Of a DNA stretch of 29,378 nt, positions 24,192 to 29,378 are shown in pieces. Position numbers and translations under genes: made by a program. Position 1 is the first letter of the stretch; each line of letters begins with the position of its first letter. The notes beneath the pieces were generated by a model. That model saw only the letters and a list, made by a program, of their open reading frames with translations, ran no database searches and had not been told where the DNA came from. This stretch comes from CAZIWJ01 sp964542855 (GTDB taxonomy: Bacteria > Bacteroidota > Bacteroidia > Cytophagales > Cyclobacteriaceae). Where the stretch lies: contig CAZIWJ010000011.1 in NCBI GenBank assembly GCA_964542855.1, positions 1 through 29,378 on the forward strand, written 5' to 3'.

Positions 24192-25679
24192 ATGAAAGAA
24201 AAGAAAGAAACCGGTTTTTTACGATACGACAGAGAGCTTCCTGCAAACAGGAGTATAGAAGACCGTATAAACGACTATAAAGAAATTCCTACAGAATTCA
24301 GCGACGAGAAAACTGTTCAACAAGCTGCAAGATGCATGGACTGTGGCGTCCCTTTTTGCCATAATGGATGCCCGCTGGGCAATATTATTCCAGAGTTCAA
24401 CGATGCAGTTTATGATGGAGACTGGGAGTTAGCCACTGAAATTCTGTATTCAACCAACAACTTTCCTGAATTTACGGGTAGAATATGCCCGGCTCCCTGC
24501 GAGGCTTCCTGCGTATTGGGAATTAACAAGCCACCCGTAACTATAGAGCACATAGAAAAATCGATTGCTGAAAAAGCTTTTGAAATGGGCTTTATCCAAC
24601 CGGAACCTCCTCAATTCAGAACCGGTAAGGAAGTAGCTGTTGTAGGATCAGGCCCTGCCGGTTTAGCTGCAGCTGCCCAGTTAAATAAGGCTGGCCATCG
24701 GGTAACTGTTTTTGAGAGAAATGAGAAACCAGGCGGATTACTACGCTATGGTATTCCTGATTTCAAAATGGAAAAGTGGGTTATTGACCGTCGGCTGGAA
24801 TTTATGGAAGAAGAAGGTATCGTATTCAAGAACAACTGCAACGTAGGAAAAGATATTTCTGCTGATGAGCTGAAAGCTAACTTCGACGCAGTAGTGTTAT
24901 GTTGCGGTGCTGAAGTACCCCGCGATTTGCCAATTGAAGGCCGCGAACTCAATGGTATTCATTTTGCCATGGATTTCCTAACTCAGCAAAACCGCAGGTT
25001 ATCGGGTGATGCATTCGGTAAAAATAACGACATTTATGCCACGGGTAAGCATGTGGTGGTAATCGGTGGGGGTGATACCGGCTCTGATTGCGTGGGAACT
25101 GCCAACCGCCATGGTGCTGCGTCGGTTACCCAGATTGAACTCATGCCTAAACCGCTGAACCACCGGACCGAAAAAGACCCTTGGCCCAACTGGCCCATGA
25201 CGTTGCGAACTTCTACTTCTCACGAAGAAGGAGTTAATAGAAACTGGGCCATTTTAACCAAAGCTTTTATCTCTGATGAAAACGGTAATGTTAAATCGCT
25301 CCGGTTGGTTGATATCGAGTGGAAATACGATAAGAACAACAATTATAAGCCTTACTTTGAAGAAGTGCCGGGAACTGAGCGCGACATCCCCTGCGACCTG
25401 GTACTATTGGCCATTGGGTTCAAGCACGTTCAGCCCGAAGGTATCATTAAGGCTATGAACCTGGAACTTTCCGATCAGGGAAATGTTCAGGCCGACGAAA
25501 AAAGTTACCAAACCAGCGAAGAGTCAGTGTTTGCCGCAGGCGATGCCAGGAGGGGCCAATCACTGGTAGTATGGGCCATTTCCGAGGGCAGGGAAGTTGC
25601 CCGCTCAGTCGATACCTGGTTAATGGGGCAGTCCATGCTGGAAAGTAAAGATGAAAATCCTGCTCTTGCTGCCAGATAG
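24192..25679 (+). CDS. gltD: Glutamate synthase small subunit
   Basis: A 495-residue flavoprotein that passes electrons from NADPH to GltB. Cys48, Cys51, Cys56 and Cys60, then Cys99, Cys103 and Cys107, serve the N-terminal [4Fe-4S] clusters. The FAD Rossmann motif GSGPAG is at 152-157, the NAD(P)H motif VVIGGGDTGSDCVGTA is near residue 290, and a terminal FAD segment VFAAGDARRGQSLVVWAISEGR is intact. Length is normal. It forms an operon with gltB and ends at a strong terminator. Related NADPH-dependent oxidoreductases share this layout, but adjacency to gltB settles the call. Confidence 0.96.
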   Translation: MKEKKETGFLRYDRELPANRSIEDRINDYKEIPTEFSDEKTVQQAARCMDCGVPFCHNGCPLGNIIPEFNDAVYDGDWELATEILYSTNNFPEFTGRICPAPCEASCVLGINKPPVTIEHIEKSIAEKAFEMGFIQPEPPQFRTGKEVAVVGSGPAGLAAAAQLNKAGHRVTVFERNEKPGGLLRYGIPDFKMEKWVIDRRLEFMEEEGIVFKNNCNVGKDISADELKANFDAVVLCCGAEVPRDLPIEGRELNGIHFAMDFLTQQNRRLSGDAFGKNNDIYATGKHVVVIGGGDTGSDCVGTANRHGAASVTQIELMPKPLNHRTEKDPWPNWPMTLRTSTSHEEGVNRNWAILTKAFISDENGNVKSLRLVDIEWKYDKNNNYKPYFEEVPGTERDIPCDLVLLAIGFKHVQPEGIIKAMNLELSDQGNVQADEKSYQTSEESVFAAGDARRGQSLVVWAISEGREVARSVDTWLMGQSMLESKDENPALAAR

Positions 25680-25701
25680 CAGGTATGAAGTATTAAAATG
25701 C

Positions 25702-25735
25702 AAAGGCTGGTGTTAATTACACCGGCCTTTTTTAT
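25702..25735 (+). terminator. Intrinsic terminator of gltBD
   Basis: AAAGGCTGGTGT (25702-25713) pairs with ACACCGGCCTTT (25719-25730) over 12 positions, with one T-G wobble. It has loop TAATT and a following T run. It is the strongest terminator in the window. Confidence 0.9.
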
Positions 25736-25772
25736 TTTATTTTTTAAAACCCACCTTTTAGTACAATTTTTA

Positions 25773-25780
25773 TAGATTTG
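25773..25780 (+). promoter_or_regulatory. -7 element of the crtY-blh promoter
   Basis: TAGATTTG is an exact match to the Bacteroidota TAnnTTTG box, 47 bases before the crtY ATG. No TTTG lies at the standard -33 distance, so the promoter may be weak or need an activator. Confidence 0.45.
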
Positions 25781-25827
25781 ATGAACATTTTAGCTCCCAA
25801 ACAGATTTGTCTTGTAAAGAAAGTAAC

Positions 25828-27051
25828 ATGCAGGGTGGTTTCAGTTTCGATTACATTATTGCTGGTGGAGGTGCCTCGGGGCTTAGCCTGGTATGGCAAA
25901 TGGCTCATAGCTCCCTTCGCAACAAAAAAATATTGATTATCGATGCTGAAGAAAAGAATACAAATGATCGTACCTGGTGCTTTTGGAGTAAGTCCTCTCC
26001 TGAGTTCAAGAGCGCCCGAAGGGTATCCTGGCAAAACATAGCCATTCATAGCGAGAAAGATACCTTTGTTCAGCAAATTGCTCCTTATCGTTACTACTAC
26101 CTACCTGGAGCAGACTTCTACCGTGAAGTGAAAGAAGAGCTTCATAATATTGATACCATTTCATTTTTGCGAGCTAACATATCAGGTATTTGTAGCACTG
26201 ATAGTTGCGCCAGCGTTGAAACCGACCTGGGTACTTTTACTGCCCAGTACGTGTTCAATAGCTTGCCTAAACCGGTTCAGTTGAAGCCGGAGCAGCATTT
26301 TTTCATCAAGCAACATTTTTGCGGCTGGAAGATAAAAACCAAAAACCCTGTGTTTGTCCCGGATACTGTGCACTGGATGGATTTCCGCACTTCACAACAG
26401 AAGGGGGTGTGCTTTTTTTACGTTTTACCATTCTCTGGTAACCAGGCACTCATTGAATACACTGCTTTTGCTGGTTCCGTTTTCACTGAAGAAGAGTATA
26501 AGCTGGGCATTGAACATTATTTGTACTACAACCACGGGCTTGCCAGAACTGATTATACCATTGAAGAAACTGAACAGGGCGTTATTCCCATGACCAACTA
26601 CCCGTTTGAGATGCGCGACGGAGAGCGGATCCGAAATATTGGTACCCGTGGTGGAATGACTAAGCCTACCACCGGTTACACCTTTTCCAATATACAGGAA
26701 GACTCGAAGAAAATTACTGCGTTACTAGAAGCTGGCAAACCACCTTTTTACAAAAGAAATATCCCCGGGCGATTTGCTTTTTATGATAATCTGCTCTTGC
26801 ATATTATTACTCACCGGCACCAGGTGGTGAAACCAATTATGCTGAACTTGTTCCGTTTCAACCAGTTTACGAACATTCTCGTATTCCTTAGCGAGCGGAC
26901 CAATATATTACAGGACGCTCGCATTTTCATTACATTACCGTGGCCCCCTTTTCTAAAAGCTCTTTACTTATACTATATTAAGCCGCACGTATTCAACAGG
27001 AAAAAACTGCAGCAAAAACGATCTTCTGATGTTAAAAAAGCTGAAGCTTGA
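25828..27051 (+). CDS. crtY: Lycopene beta-cyclase
   Basis: A 407-residue flavoprotein expected to close the two ends of lycopene to give beta-carotene at the membrane. The N-terminal dinucleotide-binding GGGASG is at residues 13-18, the acidic end of the second strand is IIDAEEK (37-43), and NDRTWCFW at 46-53 is the family signature. Later blocks include IEYTAFA and the GTRGGMTKPTTGYTF segment typical of CrtY/CrtL. The frame is open to TTG 25807, but ATG 25828 puts the FAD motif at the normal place. Its last 23 bases overlap blh, so the product feeds directly into the next step. No other carotenoid gene (crtE, crtB, crtI) is in the window. Confidence 0.92.
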   Translation: MQGGFSFDYIIAGGGASGLSLVWQMAHSSLRNKKILIIDAEEKNTNDRTWCFWSKSSPEFKSARRVSWQNIAIHSEKDTFVQQIAPYRYYYLPGADFYREVKEELHNIDTISFLRANISGICSTDSCASVETDLGTFTAQYVFNSLPKPVQLKPEQHFFIKQHFCGWKIKTKNPVFVPDTVHWMDFRTSQQKGVCFFYVLPFSGNQALIEYTAFAGSVFTEEEYKLGIEHYLYYNHGLARTDYTIEETEQGVIPMTNYPFEMRDGERIRNIGTRGGMTKPTTGYTFSNIQEDSKKITALLEAGKPPFYKRNIPGRFAFYDNLLLHIITHRHQVVKPIMLNLFRFNQFTNILVFLSERTNILQDARIFITLPWPPFLKALYLYYIKPHVFNRKKLQQKRSSDVKKAEA

Positions 27052-27967
27052 TCTGTTTCTTATAGCTATTACAATCCTGGTAATAAGTATATATGCTGTT
27101 GGAATAAAAATACCTGAAACGGCGGAGACTACCTTTTTTGTATTACTAATGCTGGTTACCGGTATTCCACACGGTGCCACAGATCATGTTATTCACCAGC
27201 ATGTTAACAACCTCCCGATACTGGATAAAAAAGAGTTACTGGTATTTGTAGCACGTTACCTGGGAATTATAGCCGTTTACGGACTGGTTTGGTTTTTCTT
27301 TCCAGTATTTAGCCTGGCTGTATTCCTTATTATTTCGTGCTATCATTTTGGTCAATCTCAGCTTTACTTTATCAGCATCGATGAAAAAAACCCGGTTAAA
27401 AATCTACTGTACTTATCCTGGGGTATAACTATACTCGGCGCTATACTGGTGTTTAATTACACCGAAAGTGAAGAAATTTTGCTAACGCTTATTCCGGTTG
27501 AAATGCTCCCTACCCCAAGCTTAACAACACAAATTATTTACGGAGCTGGAATAATTACCCTGTTGCTACTGGCTTTATTCACACTGAGCAAGAAAATAAA
27601 TGCGCTGAATTTCGGTATTGAAATGGTAAGTATGGGCACCCTAATAGTATTATGCTATTTTGCTCCCCTGCTTATAGCATTTGCCGTTTATTTTGCCCTG
27701 TGGCATTCCCTGAAAACGATCAAAACCGAGCTGGAAACTATTAAAGGTGAAGGTACCGATTATAAAATATTCTATAAACGGGCATTACCTTTTTCTGTAC
27801 TCAGTTTTTTTGGAATAGGGATACTACTGGCTGTAAGTTTATGGCTCGAATCAGTAGTATCTCCCTACCTGGTATTTTTTATCGCAGTATCAACTCTTAC
27901 CCTTCCCCATATGGTTTACCGTGGTTTTTTATATGCTCGCGTTTCTACGGGTAAAACTTATGCTTAG
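27029..27967 (+). CDS. blh: Brp/Blh-family beta-carotene 15,15'-dioxygenase
   Basis: A 312-residue polytopic membrane enzyme that cleaves beta-carotene into two retinals. Conserved iron-ligand-type histidines are seen in GIPHGATDH (45-53; His48, His53), CYHFGQSQ (His106), LWHSLKTI (His226) and LPHMV (His294), spread over several hydrophobic helices as in Blh/Brp. Family members support proteorhodopsin or bacteriorhodopsin by making the chromophore. It overlaps crtY by 23 bases and overlaps the convergent marR gene by 4 bases at its end. The His pattern and the crtY neighbour make the call strong; activity is inferred. Confidence 0.93.
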   Translation: MLKKLKLDLFLIAITILVISIYAVGIKIPETAETTFFVLLMLVTGIPHGATDHVIHQHVNNLPILDKKELLVFVARYLGIIAVYGLVWFFFPVFSLAVFLIISCYHFGQSQLYFISIDEKNPVKNLLYLSWGITILGAILVFNYTESEEILLTLIPVEMLPTPSLTTQIIYGAGIITLLLLALFTLSKKINALNFGIEMVSMGTLIVLCYFAPLLIAFAVYFALWHSLKTIKTELETIKGEGTDYKIFYKRALPFSVLSFFGIGILLAVSLWLESVVSPYLVFFIAVSTLTLPHMVYRGFLYARVSTGKTYA

Positions 27968-28422
27968 GGTCGGTTTTCCCTTAGCTCGTCCAGTAATTTA
28001 TTCAGTAATTCAACTTTTTCGTTACTGATTCTCGAAGTAATACGATCGAGATCAAACAACCCCGCCTTAATCTTTTTATACAGGTCTTCTCCTTTTGCCG
28101 ATAATTTAACTTCTACCAGTCGCTTATCATTTTTACTACTCTTTTTAACCACCAGATCTTTTTTATTTAACCGATCAACAACTCTCGAAGTATCGGCATA
28201 ACGATCGATCATTGTCTCTGTGATGGCTTTTGTACTAAGTGGAACTGGAGAATTATTGTATAACACCTCCATTACGTTAAACTGTTGCTGAGTAACATTA
28301 AATTGCTCGAGGAATTTTTTAATCTCGCCTCGCAACCAGGTATTTGTTGTATGTAGGTTAGTTCTGAGTTTATGGTGTATGCTGTAAAAATTTTTTTCGG
28401 TCGATGTTTCTTTAACATCCAT
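27964..28422 (-). CDS. MarR-family transcriptional regulator
   Basis: A 152-residue winged-helix regulator. The recognition helix region is ITETMIDRYADTSRVVDRLNKKDLV (about 67-91), and the wing is KNDKRLVEVKLSAKG with the usual Asp99 and Arg101. Flanking helices would form the dimer interface. MarR proteins bind palindromes as dimers and respond to small molecules or redox signals. The gene converges with blh and is divergent from the downstream membrane-protein gene. Inverted ATTGAAC/GTTCAAT half-sites lie 28-73 bases before its start, which suggests autoregulation. Control of crtY-blh is possible but shown only by proximity. Confidence 0.9.
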   Translation of the reverse strand: MDVKETSTEKNFYSIHHKLRTNLHTTNTWLRGEIKKFLEQFNVTQQQFNVMEVLYNNSPVPLSTKAITETMIDRYADTSRVVDRLNKKDLVVKKSSKNDKRLVEVKLSAKGEDLYKKIKAGLFDLDRITSRISNEKVELLNKLLDELRENRP

Positions 28423-28449
28423 ATATCTGTTGAGATTTAATCTTTCTAA

Positions 28450-28509
28450 ATTGAACGGGGTTAAAAATGATGAGTAGATGATTGTTTAGTTCAATCTCGA
28501 TCCCGTTCA
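28450..28509. promoter_or_regulatory. Candidate operator half-sites upstream of marR
   Basis: ATTGAAC at 28450-28456 is mirrored by GTTCAAT at 28489-28495. TGAACGGG at 28452-28459 is mirrored by CCCGTTCA at 28502-28509. So the same left element has two inverted partners. This fits a multi-site repressor region, but no protein is proven to bind. Confidence 0.4.
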
Positions 28510-28621
28510 TGCTATGATTAATGGTACAAGAAATTTTTACTTTATTGCAAAAAGTTTTGTAAAACGGCTACCCGGTTTTTTAAAAGTTCAGTAAAATTCT
28601 CGACGGATAAATTCAGTAACA

Positions 28622-28661
28622 TAAACTTTTGTATACTATAAATAACGCTCATAAAAGTTTA
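28622..28661. repeat. 9-bp inverted repeat before the membrane-protein gene
   Basis: TAAACTTTT at 28622-28630 is the exact reverse complement of AAAAGTTTA at 28653-28661, with a 22-base spacer containing TATACTATAAAT. It ends 16 bases before the ATG at 28678, so it overlaps the probable promoter and may be an operator. Confidence 0.45.
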
Positions 28662-28677
28662 CGAGAACAATACTGCA

Positions 28678-29118
28678 ATGGTTAATACACCTAAATTTTC
28701 TCTCATGCCTATCCTTCTCAAGTACAGCTTACGATATGCTTTTGTATCTTTTATCGGTTTTGAAATTATTATCTGGGGCTACCTTTACATCCAGCAATAC
28801 GTTGAGTCATGGGAAAGTACATTATCACTAATCGCTAACGGGGCCTTAATCCTGGTAGTGTTGGCAGCCTTGTTCTTGCTGTTAAAAAATTACCGGGCCA
28901 CTTTACAGGGTTCTATTGTCAGCTTTCGCGAAATACTACCCCCGGTAATACTGTTTGCTTTATTTAATGCGCTGGGTATCCTTATTCACCTAAGCGTGTA
29001 TCAGCAAGGGTTACCCGGTTTCAACGAACTACAGGTTATGTTGCTAACCTTTATCGGCCTTAGTGCCATCGGGGCATTTCTGGCATCCTTCTTTATGCGA
29101 CGGAAAACATTCAGCTAG
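28678..29118 (+). CDS. Uncharacterised four-helix membrane protein
   Basis: I do not recognise this 146-residue protein. It has four predicted membrane helices (about residues 18-40, 50-70, 87-107 and 119-139), a short basic loop after helix 2 (KNYRATLQGS), and an RRK end. The overall shape resembles small Bacteroidota membrane families such as DUF4199, but I cannot confirm that. It has no histidine ladder, no retinal-type lysine and no transporter motif. It is divergent from marR with 255 bases between them, including a 9-bp inverted repeat near its start. The coding call rests on ATG-to-stop length, consistent codon use and the helix pattern. Confidence 0.75.
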   Translation: MVNTPKFSLMPILLKYSLRYAFVSFIGFEIIIWGYLYIQQYVESWESTLSLIANGALILVVLAALFLLLKNYRATLQGSIVSFREILPPVILFALFNALGILIHLSVYQQGLPGFNELQVMLLTFIGLSAIGAFLASFFMRRKTFS

Positions 29119-29148
29119 TTTGTTTTATTCTTTAGCTACAACAATCTA

Positions 29149-29167
29149 TTCTTATCATTAATAAGAA
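29149..29167. repeat. 7-bp AT-rich inverted repeat after the membrane-protein gene
   Basis: TTCTTAT (29149-29155) and ATAAGAA (29161-29167) pair perfectly around a CATTA loop, 30 bases after the stop. It could be a weak terminator, but there is no T run. Confidence 0.3.
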
Positions 29168-29276
29168 ACTATTATCTATTGGGCACTTCGTTTACAAATT
29201 ATGGCTATCCTTTAACAATAATGAAATCAGGGTTGGCCACGATCCACACCCAGAAGGAGGAGTAAGTGTAAATATT

Positions 29277-29378
29277 TTACGCACTGATGTACTTGGCGGT
29301 GGCTACGATAAGTTTTTCCCGGTTACTAAGGTACGTCAGCATGCCGACTGTTATAATCATCATTCTATCCGAAAGCCA
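29277..29378 (-). CDS. Possible C-terminal end of a gene entering from the right edge
   Basis: On the minus strand the only open frame at the edge gives 33 residues ending with TAA at 29277-29279 (DRMMIITVGMLTYLSNREKL, then IVATAKYISA). GC content and codon choice (GCC ACC GCC AAG TAC ATC) fit coding DNA of this genome better than the AT-rich intergenic parts. However, a plus-strand frame is also open across the edge, so coding strand and identity are unresolved. Confidence 0.3.
   Translation of the reverse strand, partial: WLSDRMMIITVGMLTYLSNREKLIVATAKYISA

Noticed and set aside
28678..29118. Possible rhodopsin next to blh
   Set aside because: Only four helices and 146 residues, with no retinal-binding lysine in a seventh helix.

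Overview
The window looks like chromosome of a Bacteroidota bacterium, most likely of the order Cytophagales. It carries gliding-motility genes gldE and gldD, the Bacteroidota-conserved block mutY/ssb/gldE next to HU/TPR/RNase G, an rpsU-xerC-hpf cluster, and exact matches to the Bacteroidota -7 promoter element TAnnTTTG with almost no Shine-Dalgarno sequences. GC content is moderate, coding density is high, and I see no insertion sequence, prophage, CRISPR array, rRNA or tRNA.

Layout: (1) 3-1368: the end of a DUF1015 gene, overlapping maf, then a secreted DUF4783 protein. (2) 1411-4699, minus: ugd, uxs and galE, a nucleotide-sugar operon making UDP-glucuronate and UDP-xylose and then performing a 4-epimerisation. 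(3) 4870-6457: rpsU with a clear promoter and terminator, then xerC and hpf, closed by a bidirectional terminator. (4) 6475-8547, minus: an RsmI-like methyltransferase and metK (SAM synthetase). (5) 8656-12580: a small DUF2905 membrane protein, then on the minus strand mutY, ssb, gldE and an alpha/beta hydrolase. (6) 12736-15820, plus: HU, an anchored TPR protein, a 29-residue bS22/mS38-like basic protein, and RNase G with a terminator. (7) 15834-19063, plus: the tightly overlapping operon rraA-gldD-recG behind a TTTG-N19-TATATTCA promoter. (8) 19064-19630: the only long gene-free stretch, AT-rich with palindromes and ending in a structured leader. (9) 19631-25735: gltB-gltD, glutamate synthase, with a strong terminator. 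(10) 25773-28422: crtY-blh, which converts lycopene to beta-carotene and then retinal, convergent with a MarR-type regulator. (11) 28678 to the end: a four-helix membrane protein of unknown role and an unresolved right edge.

Most of the window is well-known housekeeping content. The parts that merit follow-up are the crtY-blh-marR group (implying a rhodopsin elsewhere in the genome), the unassigned membrane protein beside it with inverted repeats in the shared upstream region, the structured gltB leader, and the RNA-metabolism neighbourhood (bS22-like peptide, hairpin, RNase G, RraA). I did not find a clear, wholly undescribed multi-gene system.
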